From Nematostella vectensis (taxonomy: Eukaryota > Cnidaria > Anthozoa > Actiniaria > Edwardsiidae): DNA of 64,000 bases. The notes below the pieces were generated by a model. The model saw only the letters and a program-made list of their open reading frames with translations. It had not been told where the DNA came from and made no database searches. Positions 21,583 to 31,990 of the stretch are shown in pieces. Numbering within the stretch: the first letter of the stretch is position 1; every line of letters begins with the position of its first letter. The translations under genes and the position numbers were made by a program. Location of the stretch: positions 12,034,566 to 12,098,565 of the forward strand of contig NC_064035.1 of the NCBI RefSeq assembly GCF_932526225.1, written 5' to 3'.

Positions 21583-22183
21583 AAAGAGTAAAAACTAGTG
21601 CAATTTGTTAACTAATTCCTTCGTAAACTCCGATGCAAGTATTGAGACTCTAGTGAAGGCAAACGAAAGAAGACCGTTAGGGGAGGTACAGACCTTTTAT
21701 ACTTTTGTCGATAGTTTCCGCGGTGGTTTCCAAGTGAGTTAGCCAATCAAAAATGGTTTTGAGTTCCAACACAATGAAAAAATTTCCAGCCAATCGCGCG
21801 AGGTTTTGAGTGTGTTCCAGTGCTAACTATAATAACACCTCACCCACCCCCTTGCTTGCAAATTGTTGACAATATTTTCCCATCTTATCCGACGGATTTC
21901 CGAAGGTTCCCGAAAAGTGATCGAAGCTCAAATCCAAAGCTCGTGATCCAGGGCGCTCCGTGAAGTCGCATAAGAATAATAACGACGATAAGGCATCTTT
22001 TTACGTGTTTAATTTAATTAAAAAGCAAAAGTACAGGAGATTGAATGATTTCCACAGACAAGCCAATAGTTTCTAGGGATATCGGAGTATTTTTAAAAAA
22101 GCCATTTAAGTTCAAAATAACTTGGTCCGAAAAACTTTGAGTGTGTTCCGGAACTCACGTAAACTACCCTGGATCCAACCCTG

Positions 22184-23052
22184 CTTTTCTTCTGGTTTGA
22201 GTGAATGGTATACAGGCTGTCATTGCTGGAGAATTCATCATCATCGTCACTGCATGAGCTCTCTTCTAGTTGGTGTAAGTTTTGTTTACCTCTTCTAGCC
22301 TGCTTGCCTGGCTTCTGTTGAGGCTGGCTCGCCTTATGATCCTGACGAGTGGACATGCAAACTCTAGCGAAGTGATTCTTCTTGCTGCATTTACTGCAGA
22401 CCTGCCCAAATGCTTTGCATTTTCCAGCGGCATGGCTGTCACCACAGTACTTGCAGTCTGTGATCTGCCTCAGCTTTGATTTGGACTTGTTTTGCTTCGT
22501 ATAGTGGACGGTCTCCGTTGGCTCCATTTTGTGAAGCTGTCTAACTGCCATTTCACTTGTGCGACAAATGTTTATTGCTTTGTCTAGTTCTTTTTCTCTT
22601 AGAAGGCGTTCTCGGGTGTCACTGTTGTTGACCCCAGAAACAATTCGGTCCCTTAACATTTCATTCTCAAGAGTAGTGTACTTGCATGTGGCAATGCGAT
22701 GTCTGAGTCTGTTCAAGAAACGGTCAAAGCTTTCACTGGGCTATTGGACGTTGCAAAAGTACAAGTACCTCTCATATATAATGTTCCTCTTGGGCTGGAA
22801 TTCCTGACCTAATTTCTCCAGAATAGATGTGGGGGACTTTCGTTCATCATCGGTGAGGGGCAAATTCTTGTAAATTCTGTAGCAATCTTAGCCCATGACT
22901 ATCAAGAGAGTCGCTACCACGATTGCATCCGATTTCTTGTTTAATTGCGTCGCGATAATATAGTTTTCCCAGCTTTCTTTGAATATTTCTCAGTTGGTGG
23001 CCATATCTCCCTGCATTTCGAGGGGTTGGGGCGTTGGAAGCGACTTTGCCAT
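22184..23052 (-). pseudogene. gag: Gypsy gag remnant with two CCHC zinc knuckles
   Basis: Reading starts at an ATG at 23052 (MAKSLPTPQPLEMQGDMATN), is broken by a TGA soon after and by a TAG near 22742, and continues with the capsid-like stretch NRLRHRIATCKY. Two CCHC knuckles follow in one open frame: CKYCGDSHAAGKC and CSKCSKKNHFARVC, then an acidic serine-rich tail. Such knuckles bind the genomic RNA during packaging. The frame runs into the hAT insertion at 22183. Confidence 0.8.
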
Positions 23053-23244
23053 GTTGAGAATATCCAATGCGATCTGTAAAATCCAAGATGGCGGCTATAT
23101 GTAGTCGGCAAATGATCGCCAAAATCGCTATACAGATGCAAATAAATGCCCGTTGCATATGAATTAAACACTTACCTCAGTATTATTGTCCTCTTGGCTT
23201 GCTGGGAGGCCTTTTTGGTGTGCAAAATTCCGCTTCTAAAACCA

Positions 23245-23328
23245 TGTTTTATTCGTGATACGGACTACAAGCTAAGCCCTGCTGCGCATGGCCTGGTAAC
23301 TAGCAATCTCAACAGATATACCATAACA
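23245..23328 (-). repeat. 5' LTR of the gypsy element (84 bp)
   Basis: Starts TGTTATGGTATATCTGTT and ends CACGAATAAAACA on the minus strand. It aligns over its whole length with 16503-16589, sharing the block GTTACCAGGCCATGCGCAGC and GGGCTTAGCTTGTAGTC. Confidence 0.8.
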
Positions 23329-24110
23329 GCTGAAGAGTAGTTGCTGTAATAACTGCCGATCATCTGGCATACCTTCAAGGCCATTTATCCTTAGCCATTG
23401 TGATCTCGTTGTTCTTATTTTGCCAGCACAGTCCGGTCGAGGGGCTATAGGTTAATAAGGAGTTGCCCATATGAAGCAAGTTCTAATATACAAAAACAAA
23501 AATGGAATGTTTCCTTCATTTTGACCTTAAAATATTTAAGGTGTCCCATATATGTATATCCCAGCTTTTGTTTTTCTTTCCAGTGTATTTTTTCCGGTAT
23601 TTTTTTTTTAAATAGGTCTCAGTCATATGAACAATCCTGGACAAACCTGTTGAGGCACCCAGATTTTTGCGCGCAAAAAATACAAATTTCACATGTGCTT
23701 TACTAAAGTCGTTTATCTCCTTCCCTACTCCCCCCCCCCCCCCCCTCTAATGTTGGGGGCCAATGTTGTGACGGGATGCTAGGAGATTAGAGTGAGCATG
23801 ATTATTCAGCGTTTTTCTTATTGTTTTGAGGGGAAAGGGGGATATATGAACTGAATTATGTACATCGATTTACTTTTTTTCATCCAAATTGGGAAGTTTT
23901 TCAACTAACAGTTTTGTCCAGCATTACAGCTTATGCTAGCCTTAGGCTGAAATTTCTATAACCGATGTGAAAACCCTTCCTAGTGGTGGCGGCTTGCTTT
24001 GTGTTATTCTATTATTCTACCTTAATATCAGTTGCTATTTATATACCATGACAATTTTGACCCGAATGTCAATCGGCTAAGGAAATATAGTTTGGGGAGG
24101 ACCTAGGTGT
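23329..24110. other. No gene seen
   Basis: AT-rich intergenic DNA with a 16-bp C run at about 23731. Nothing recognised. Confidence 0.4.
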
Positions 24111-24450
24111 CTTAAACGCGAAACCGCGCTATAAAAGGGATAGGGAAGCTCTTTTCACACCTCCAGAGGTTTGAAATCAGAACCAACGCCGATATGGCGG
24201 ACTAACCGTTGGGCAGAGCGATAGACACAAAATTTCATAATAAAACTCTGATTGCGTCCTTTAAAACCCAAATTACTTTCTCATCTTTCTCAGCTTAATG
24301 TTTCTTTCTACCTTTGCTAGTTTATATGGAACCAAATATTCGATTTCGATAAGAAAATCCGATACGTCTTGACAGCTCGACGGCTGAGCAACAACTGAAG
24401 GTGTCGCTGCCCTGGGCACGCTCCTTTTATAGCGCGGTTAAGCGTTTAAG
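24111..24450. mobile_element. MITE with 28-bp TIRs (CTTAAACGC...CCGCGCTATAAAAGG)
   Basis: The left end CTTAAACGCGAAACCGCGCT continues ATAAAAGG; the right end (24423-24450) is its complement with three mismatches. The 340-bp body has no coding capacity. No transposase family can be named from the ends. Confidence 0.75.
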
Positions 24451-25360
24451 CCCTGTGCAAACTGCGCCAGTACCTGCCAGCATTGCTGGCCCAGAAATGC
24501 TGACGGAGTGATACCGGAGTTAGGCCGATGTGCAAACTGCCCCAACACATGGCCAGCATGTTGGTAATAAGTTCACGCGTGACTGGCGTTTGATGCATGA
24601 CGGGACCAAAGGCATCCCAAGACTCCATCATTTTACTTGTGTTTTCAAAAGGCAACCCAAGATTCCGCTGGGTTCCGGTTGCATTCGGGTCTGTTTGTCC
24701 CCTGATGTTGTAGCGGTCCGACTACGAGTGATAAGAGGACGATAAGAAACAATTAATTAATCTGATAATTACAAAGTAGCACGTGGGATTGTGTTCTGCA
24801 TAATACATTTCAGTCATATGTTTCACGACCAAAAATTTGCGATTTTTGCTTCGATTATGGATGTGGTAGCGTTTATTATTTTTCAAATGACAGCGGTATT
24901 CGGACGCGAGCTATTTTTTTTCTATGAAAACGATGCAAATGAGCCCAGCTTCGCTGGGTTCGTGTGCAAACTGCGCCGGCAAAGCTTATGCTCGAATGAC
25001 CACGAGACAAAGGAGATGCTGGCAAAGTGTTGGCCAAAAATTTCAACTCAATCAAAATTTAGCCAACACTTGCCAGTACCAGCCAGCACCTCCCAACATA
25101 GCCTGCGTAGCAAGCGTTTCTGTACTCCCAACACGGTGTTCAAACTGCGCCAGCAAAGCTGTGATATGCTCGAATGACCACGAGACAAAGGAGATACTAG
25201 CAAAGTGTTGGCCAAAAGTTTGAACTCAATCAAATTCGTACCAAATCAGTACCAGCAACCACCGGCCAACACGGTGTTCAAACTGCGCCAACATTGCTGG
25301 ACCAACGTCTATGCCAGCGTCTCACCAGCAATGCTGGCGCAGTTTGCGCGGGGCTTCACA
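24451..25360. repeat. Complex repeat region built from CAAACTGCGCCAGCA and CCAGCATTGCTGGC words
   Basis: The words TGCAAACTGCGCCAG, TGTTGGCC and CCAGCAATGCTGGCGCAG recur in both orientations. A block of about 175 bp starting CAAACTGCGCCGGCAAAGCT (24967) is repeated from 25143, each copy containing GAATGACCACGAGACAAAGG and GCAAAGTGTTGGCC. It looks like nested copies of one palindromic element; no coding sequence. Confidence 0.7.
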
Positions 25361-25534
25361 AACTATATATGAGAAAAAAAGACTGCATGGTAGACGAAAG
25401 TTTTATGACGTTCAAGTTGTTTGTGGGCAATTGCCAGCAGTGCCCCTTCACCTGTTACGTCCTTATGATTCTGATCAGAATCATAGTCAAACGGTCGCTC
25501 CTATTAGAATACAAGATCATGTAAGTTCCTGGAG

Positions 25535-25683
25535 AAGGATTGGTCTCTTTACCTATTGTTTGAAAACAAAAAATTCCGGGATTTGCAAAAGAAACCGCGA
25601 TCTCAAAAAAATGTCTCTTTACCTATTGTTTGAACAACATAAAACGAAAACAAAAAATCCGGGATTTGCAAAAGAAACCGTGT
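25535..25683. repeat. Tandem duplication (~80 bp)
   Basis: CTCTTTACCTATTGTTTGAA followed by CGGGATTTGCAAAAGAAACC occurs twice in a row (about 25545 and 25615). Confidence 0.8.
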
Positions 25684-25689
25684 AATGAA

Positions 25690-26630
25690 CTTTGATTAGA
25701 TTAGTTAACGCCTTTCGCTTAAATATTAGCAACAGCATTTGAATTTTATTTTTGCTGAAATTTGATACTTAAGCTTCACCACGCGCACATATAAGTAGAT
25801 TTGCGTCCTTTTTGGCTAGTTCCTACCTTGTATATTCAGTGCAAGCATTTCTAGTGGTACAATCTTTGGTTTAATTTAGAGGCAAGCGGGAAAGATATGT
25901 AAGTACCCATTTTATTGTTCATTAAGCTCTGACAATTTGGACTTATGCTTTGACTCTTTACTTTATTCTATGATTAGAGTTCAAATATTATTGTAAGGTC
26001 TACCAGCCATAAAGGCTCATTTATGCATGTATATTTTCCCCCACGCGCTTTTGAGGTAAAATTCCTAATCCTTAGATTCACTTAATTATATTTCAGTTTA
26101 CGATCGTTTTAAAATAAAATCACCATAATCATCGAGTCGGTTTTCCGTATTTTCGGCCCGTAAAATTCGCCGCTCAATTTTCCCGACTTTGGCTGGCCCA
26201 GTGGCATGTGAAGTTTGGACCTCCTTCCCAGGCCGCTCGCGATGGTTATAGTTACAAACCGCGATTTCAAAAAATGAAAAACGTGGTAGAAGTTGAAATC
26301 GTCGCCTCAACCAGCAGATTCCTTACCTTCCCTTCCAAACAAATGTGCTGTTCGCCTATATATGAGCTAGAGTTAGGTGTACATACACCAGGATTTTTGT
26401 GTGATTTTTTTAATGCTTTTTCTAACAGGTTACAGGTGCTAATGCTTGCGAGTTCTTAGAACTTAGAACTGAGCTTGTTACACGTTATGAACGCTAAACA
26501 TGCGATAACATTACTCATACTAAGACAAAAATCTATCCCTTCAGTTTACCATTGATTGTGAGAGTGTTCAAAGTTATCGTCGATCCCTTGGAACTCTTTC
26601 GAGAGTGTTTCTGTTTACTTCGTAAGTATC
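25690..26630. other. 3' flank of the MACPF gene; no gene seen
   Basis: AT-rich intergenic DNA. No exact AATAAA for the minus strand was found close to the MACPF stop codon. Nothing else recognised. Confidence 0.4.
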
Positions 26631-26634
26631 TTTT

Positions 26635-28044
26635 TCATTCTTCATTGTTTTCTTGCCCGTCTCCAGATTCGCTGCCCTCCAGTTTTTCTGATGATGGCTC
26701 ATCGTCCAATCCGCTGTTCTGCCAGATCGCAGACCATCCAAAATGCTCAGTGCACTGACACATTGCGTCCCCCGCTACGTAATGACAACCTCCCGGGTGA
26801 TCATCACGCCAGCCTCCATCATACACTGTGGCTATTTTCTTCGTCTTTCCATCTTCAAAGCTTTTCATCTGGTTCTCTACACAACTATCGCCATTGCAGG
26901 AACAACCCCGTAAAAACTTGTAATGGCAGTCGTCGCCGTTGTTGCATCCTGGGTTTTTAAGAAGACACTGGAACACTGGTCTGTCTGGAGTGGAATCGGG
27001 CTCAAGCTGAAATTTCTGAACAGTATACCCGCCAAACTTCTGAATTTCGCATCCAAACGCTACAAATCCCTTAACGTACTGCTCCAGAATGCTTGCCCTT
27101 AGCCTTTCTTGAGCTCCAGCGAGACTTTCCTTAATGATATTCCAGATTTCGGAGAATTCATAGGCAATTGGTGATGGTCTCTCTTTGCCTTCTTTCAGGA
27201 ATTGCGTAATAAGTTCTTTGTTTCGTTCAAAAAGAAGCTTGGATCTGGTCTCCACTTGGCCCCCTCGCACCACGACTTTCTTGCTCATCTCGAAGTCGGA
27301 CGATTTTTCTATGTCTTTTTGTGTCACTCCCACACAAGCTTTTGCCCCAACTTCTCCTACGGCTGTTTTTCCTGCGAATTCCCCACACGCCTTGATAGCG
27401 AATTCTTTTTGTGAGTATTCTTTATTAGATCTAGCGAAGCTATAGCTATAAATGCTTGCGCCATAAATAACCCCGGTAACCATGTGTGTGCCATACTTGT
27501 TGATGAAGTTAGAGTAGTCATACCAGGATGAGGCTTTCGATGGATCGGATATCTTTGTTGGCAGTGCCCTGAAGTCGCGGAGAAATCTTTGCTTGAACTT
27601 GATCTCGTGAAGACATCCCTTTCTAAGGCCAGCATGGGCACTTCGGTCTTCAACTCGTACCACCAGACCTTTGATCTCTTCACTGCTTGAGCTAATACTA
27701 CTTGTTACGGCATCAAGAGAAGCTTTCATACTATACTTCCCTTCTAAGGATGCGCTAATCTTAGTGTCGGTATTCAGGAAGTTGTAGGCCTCTCGCGTGT
27801 TACTGAAATACAGATCATTATTGGTTGACTTCCTTATTCCACTGACAACGTAGCATTTTTTCTTGTTAAAGGGTGTTGCTATTGTGGTTCCAGTGGGTGA
27901 AAGCTGCTTGGAGATCAAATCTAGTTTGGGCACGTTGAAGGTTTGACCAAGTGGTCCGTAATCGGTGATCTCCGGTGCAGGAATGTTCTCTGCGGAAAAC
28001 ACTTGAGCGACTGCAACGAGTGCGATCACCAGGGGGAAAATCAT
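26635..28044 (-). CDS. MACPF-domain secreted protein, sea-anemone toxin type
   Basis: Intronless frame of 469 codons. Residues 1-18 form a signal peptide (MIFPLVIALVAVAQVFSA). A MACPF domain follows, with the family signature region KYGTHMVTGVIYGA at about 183-196 and WYDYSNFI just before it. The C-terminal 110 residues are cysteine-rich (nine Cys from 360 to 431, including CSCNGDSC), then an acidic tail. Length, single signal peptide and cysteine-rich C-terminus match the MACPF venom toxins known from sea anemones; family members insert as oligomeric pores in membranes. Complement-like or developmental MACPF roles are also possible. The upstream exon is non-coding (see the 5' UTR entry). No frameshift or premature stop is seen. 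Confidence 0.85.
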   Translation of the reverse strand: MIFPLVIALVAVAQVFSAENIPAPEITDYGPLGQTFNVPKLDLISKQLSPTGTTIATPFNKKKCYVVSGIRKSTNNDLYFSNTREAYNFLNTDTKISASLEGKYSMKASLDAVTSSISSSSEEIKGLVVRVEDRSAHAGLRKGCLHEIKFKQRFLRDFRALPTKISDPSKASSWYDYSNFINKYGTHMVTGVIYGASIYSYSFARSNKEYSQKEFAIKACGEFAGKTAVGEVGAKACVGVTQKDIEKSSDFEMSKKVVVRGGQVETRSKLLFERNKELITQFLKEGKERPSPIAYEFSEIWNIIKESLAGAQERLRASILEQYVKGFVAFGCEIQKFGGYTVQKFQLEPDSTPDRPVFQCLLKNPGCNNGDDCHYKFLRGCSCNGDSCVENQMKSFEDGKTKKIATVYDGGWRDDHPGGCHYVAGDAMCQCTEHFGWSAIWQNSGLDDEPSSEKLEGSESGDGQENNEE

Positions 28045-28350
28045 CCTGTGGAATTGAGAAAAAAATTAATCCCGGAAAAGCAGTATTATTTGGAGTTCCT
28101 TGACAAACAATTGGGGATCGAAGGATAGAAAGAAAAAGAAATGGATCGTCAAAAACTAATTTTTTCAATCAATTGACCAAGCTCTTTTAGACCCTCAAAA
28201 ACCCATTTTTTATCCAATTCACCAAGTCTTTTGAGAAAGTAGCAAATAATGATAATAAAACACTATGAGTTTTCCTGTCCTTACCTTGGCTGCTGTACTG
28301 TTATCAGCGTAAAGTCTCTTGAAGACCAAGGAACGTCCTACCAATTTATA
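28045..28350 (-). promoter_or_regulatory. TATA box, non-coding exon 1 and 5' UTR intron of the MACPF gene
   Basis: TATAAAT at 28350-28344 predicts a start near 28315-28320. The short transcribed leader ends with CAGCAGCCAAG at 28285, followed by a GTAAGG donor. The intron (28284-28046) ends with a pyrimidine-rich tract and CCACAG immediately before GATG, so the start codon is at the second base of exon 2. The arrangement, one leader exon and one coding exon, supports a live gene. Confidence 0.7.
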
Positions 28351-28359
28351 CTCTCAGAT

Positions 28360-29720
28360 CACTAAATAATTTGCATTATCTATTATTGTGCCACCATGCT
28401 TTTCATATTAAGTATTAATTTGAGACATTTTTCACATATTTGCCACCTGTTTTGGATAAATTTTTTATGAGTCATAGTGTTGCTCAAGAGGCTTTGCTCG
28501 GGTGGCCGTGACAGCCAGGTAGCCCGTGACATCCACAGACAAGGGCCGGATAAAGAGTGATGTGGTATGCTTGCTTGGTGGTAGGTTCATTTCCTACCCC
28601 CCCCCCCCCCCCCTACAAAAAATAATGAGATGTTTTTCAAATCTAAGATACCACAATGATCACTCAAGACAACGGTTACCCTGGTATAACTATAAGGATT
28701 AAAAGAAGCGTAAACTGGTCTGCGAAGGCGTTGAGAAAACAGAAAAATAACTCGACACTCGGTTGAAGTTTTATAGGACCCCCGAATGGTCCCCTCAATA
28801 TCAGAAGCGCTTGAAGCAATAAGCAAATCCTCGCAAATTCTCGCGCATTTAGCAGTTTAGCCGCGCGCATCGCATTGTTTTATGTTGTCGAATATGCTCG
28901 CTTTCGAAAAAAGAATGCTCGTTGGTTTGGAAGCGTAGAACACAGGTTGAAACAAATCCCTATACTAGGTTTTTACAACCACTGGCGCACAGAGACATCT
29001 GATAACTGCAGACTGTTAAAAAGGACGTCTTTTAGAAGATATTCTTTACTGGAGTTTATAAATAAAATTGGTAAAATTTAGAATTAAGATAACACACTTC
29101 TCTTAATACAAAATGAACTAGAAATATTTTTTGATTTGATTAAAGTCAGAGCACAAAACGTAAACAGCGTGAGGTTAAGCACCATGTAATATCTAAAGAG
29201 AGCATTATGATATCTAGCTAAATGATTGTAAATGACAGCCGTTTTTAGTAACCCTGTACCTAGAGAAGTATGGGTGGGGTGGAGATGTTTATTACATTTA
29301 GTTTCCCTTTAGATGCGGTGCAAGAATAGTGCAGCTTTTTAACTTAGTCATAACTTATCAATATAACATGCTCGGTATCGTCAGCTCCCAACCTTTAGCT
29401 CGCCCTTTCCCGACCTGTCAATTGACAACGCAAGAACTAATCAACTGTTTCATCATAATTTCTTTAATTTATTAAAATAATTTGACTATTGAATTTTGCC
29501 ACCCGTGTTTTTCTTATTCGAATTTGGAAAATATTTATGTCCTCATGGTCTCGGCTGGTGTACGTAGGCCACCAGTACAGGTAAAGATCGTAATGCTGTT
29601 GTTTTGATTAAAGTCCGCCGTGATCAAAACCGTCATGTTGTCAGCAATAGACGAGCCAAAACATTTATTTCCTTATTTTTTATTTATTGCATTTACGGAG
29701 ATATACGCCGTACCTGCTTA
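28360..29720. other. Intergenic, no gene seen
   Basis: Holds an 18-bp C run at about 28597. Otherwise AT-rich unique-looking DNA without recognised coding sequence. Confidence 0.4.
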
Positions 29721-29723
29721 CAA

Positions 29724-29922
29724 GTTATTGGTTCTCACTTGGACGTAAGCGCAAGCGGAACGCACGTAGTTTTCCGATTCTCAAGAGAACATAAGTGCAA
29801 GTGGAAGCGCAAGAGAACGCAACTGCGTGATTTTCTTGCGCTTGTGCTTATGTTTGACAGATTCACACTTGCCTTGCGCTTCCGTTTGCGATAACGTATG
29901 CGCTTACGTCTTGAGAACAAAC
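29724..29922. mobile_element. Foldback element (GTTCTCA..ACGTAAGCGCAAGCGGAA)
   Basis: About 200 bp that folds on itself: GGACGTAAGCGCAAGCGGAA on the left pairs with CTTCCGTTTGCGATAACG plus GCGCTTACGTC on the right, and the inner parts (AAGTGCAAGTGGAAGCGCAA and CTTGCGCTTGTGCTTATG) also pair. No coding potential. Confidence 0.65.
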
Positions 29923-29999
29923 GTTAGGCTCCCAATTACCTAATTAAACAGACAAATGTTAAAACTGGCGGATGGGAAAAGAGGACTAGCTAGCGTTTA

Positions 30000-30304
30000 A
30001 TAGGATGAATTTTCGCCAAATATTAAGAACATGCTAAGGAAATGCATAGACTCAGGAAGAAGAAAAATATTGCTTTGTCTGATGTGTTCTAAAATGCAGA
30101 ATCAAATTGTGCTCATAATAACAACCTTGAACATTATTGCTATATTGATCATGTGTAATTCTCTTCCCAATAATTAATTGGCTACTTTATTTTATGAGCA
30201 CTAAAATTTAAGGACATCGTTAAAAAAATTTAGCCATTAATACTCCAAAAATAAGAAAGGCCCAACCTACTAAAAATTAGATGTTCTTATAAAAAAGAGA
30301 GTGT
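30000..30304. mobile_element. MITE copy, TA family, inverted orientation, left end lost
   Basis: The right end ATGTTCTTATAAAAAAGAGA then GTGT matches the TIR of the element at 13744-14093, with internal words AGAATCAAATTGTGCTCATA and GGCCCAACCT in reverse orientation. The opposite TIR is not recognisable. Confidence 0.6.
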
Positions 30305-30962
30305 AACGGGAAGTCAGTTTTGCTATGAAGACATTTCAAACATTCTTGTTTTTAAATAATAAACTCTCGCTTTATTTTCAAATCGCTCGGCTAATTCCTT
30401 AATTAGACATTTTATACCCTATGGAGGTCCACTTTCAATCTTTATTTTTCGCTTATTTACACGTTAACCTGCAGGAATGGTGTTGGCCATAATCTTGAAA
30501 AAGACGCCTGTATCTTTGTATGAGGTTTAAGATTATTACAGGTTTCATCCTGCACTCGATCGCCTTGTAAATTCTTTTAAATCATTAAAAAAAAATGCCA
30601 TTCATTTGATATCTTATTTAATCATATATTTTGAATCAAATAAAAAAACACCTTCTCATTTAGGAAAATCTTGTCCATCTTTCCCTTCTTTATCATCCCT
30701 CTTTCATCATTATCCCCGTCCCTTCTCGTAAATATCCCGTATTAATGTGTGATTGACAGTAAATGTTTCAAATAAGCCCACTTTACATAAGGTGGAGAAT
30801 ACTGGCAAAGTAATGGCGAGTAATGGCAAACAAAATATCAATGCAATAAATTTTGTGCTTCCGTCCCTGACCTGGCATAAATAGCGCGAGAAAAATCAAA
30901 TAATTAAAATAAATGAAGAAGCCAAAATCTTGGAAGTGTACATGTTGGCTCCTTTAATAGTG

Positions 30963-31241
30963 CACTCTTTTTTATAAGAACCTCTAATTTTCAGTTGAGG
31001 CTGGGCCGTTTGAAAACGTTCTTATTGATGTTCTTAAAATTGCAGCGTATGAAAATTACACACAGATATTTATGGTTATTATTATGAACACAATTTGATT
31101 CTTCATTTTAGAACGAATCATATCAGCCTAACAAAACAATATTTTTCTGCTATCAGAGCCTCGGTTCATAGCCTGTTCTTAAAATTTGGTAAAAACTCAG
31201 GCTGGACGTTCTTATAAAAAAGGTTTTATATAGAAAAGTGT
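30963..31241. mobile_element. MITE copy, TA family
   Basis: Ends CACTCTTTTTTATAAGAACC and TTATATAGAAAAGTGTA; internal AGTTGAGGCTGGGCCGTTTG, TATGAACACAATTTGATTC and GGCTGGACGTTCTTATAAAA. Same family as 13744-14093. Confidence 0.7.
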
Positions 31242-31266
31242 ATCAACTACTTATTTACCGAGCGCG

Positions 31267-31990
31267 AGGTCCGTACGAGTGAGAAATCTCAGCCCGGGAT
31301 TAGTCCAGACCTGGGAGTCTCTTTGTGCTCGACATTCTGGCTCGCGTGAAAGAGGGTCCAGTATTTATTGCATACGCATGCGTGAACATGTACCAATCAG
31401 CGACCTTCACGGCAAAAGTTGAAATACGAGCGCGCGCAATAACGGACGTGCCAAAGGAGGGTCGATTTCCGCTAGACCTTGTCGAGTGCAGAGCTCCGAA
31501 AATCGATCATCGCTAAGTTGAAAAGAATGTTTTGTACATGTGAAGGAATATAAGCGAACTGCTTGGGATTTGTTTTCTATAAAAACGTGATAAAATGTGA
31601 TTGAGAATCAAATTCAAAAAAAGCGCGCGCTTTAGGCAATAGAGTCATTTTAGACGAAAAATAACGTGAAAATAACGAAAATAACGTGAAAATAACGAAA
31701 ACGGAAAAGCTTTTTGATTGATATACTTTCCAGACTCAGAAAAGATTGACAATCAAGTATTTACCCACGACCAAAATCAGCGTATTATTTCTGAAATAAA
31801 CACTCGCTCGCCCCTTTCGCAGCCATCTTGAACTAAGCAACCAGGCCACGCCGCATATATGCGGTGTATTTTCGCGCTTGCGCATGCAATAAATACTGGA
31901 CCCTCTTTCACGCGAGCCAGAATGTCGAGCGCAAAGAGAGTCCCAGGTCTGGACTAAGCCCGGGATGAGTGAGTTTTCTCAGTACGGACC
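31267..31990. mobile_element. Foldback element with ~120-bp terminal inverted repeats
   Basis: The left arm (31267-31385) and the right arm (31883-31990) are complementary, sharing AGTCCAGACCTGGGAGTCTC, GCTCGACATTCTGGCTCGCG and TGAAAGAGGGTCCAGTATTT. The 500-bp centre is AT-rich with no coding capacity and includes a repeated AACGTGAAAATAACGAAAAT. The outermost GGTCCGTAC..GAGAAATCTCAGCCC matches the small element at 9776-9872. Confidence 0.78.

Larger units (their letters stand above)
19699..22183 (-). mobile_element. hAT transposon, internally deleted, nested in the gypsy element
   Basis: 16-bp terminal inverted repeats CAGGGGTGGATCCAGG (19699-19714) and complement of CCTGGATCCAACCCTG (22168-22183), 15 of 16 identical. 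A short direct repeat (CTTTTC on the plus strand) lies at both borders as a decayed target duplication; the standard 8-bp duplication is not perfect. Gypsy gag ends and gypsy pol resumes exactly at the borders. Inside are an N-terminal transposase frame (21070-21582) and a C-terminal dimerisation frame (20668-20967); the catalytic middle is missing. Confidence 0.82.
16503..23328 (-). mobile_element. Degenerate Ty3/gypsy LTR retrotransposon with very short LTRs
   Basis: Element read on the minus strand: 5' LTR 23245-23328, primer-binding region starting TGG at 23244, gag, pol (reverse transcriptase, RNase H, integrase), polypurine tract AGAAAGGGAAA at 16590-16600, 3' LTR 16503-16589. LTRs are 84 and 87 bp, start TG, end CA and carry an AATAAA just before the end. 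Flanking 5-mers GTTGA (16498-16502) and GCTGA (23329-23333) match at 4 of 5 bases, a decayed target-site duplication. A hAT element (19699-22183) is inserted between gag and pol. Stops in gag, RT, RNase H and integrase and frame changes show it is dead. Confidence 0.85.
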
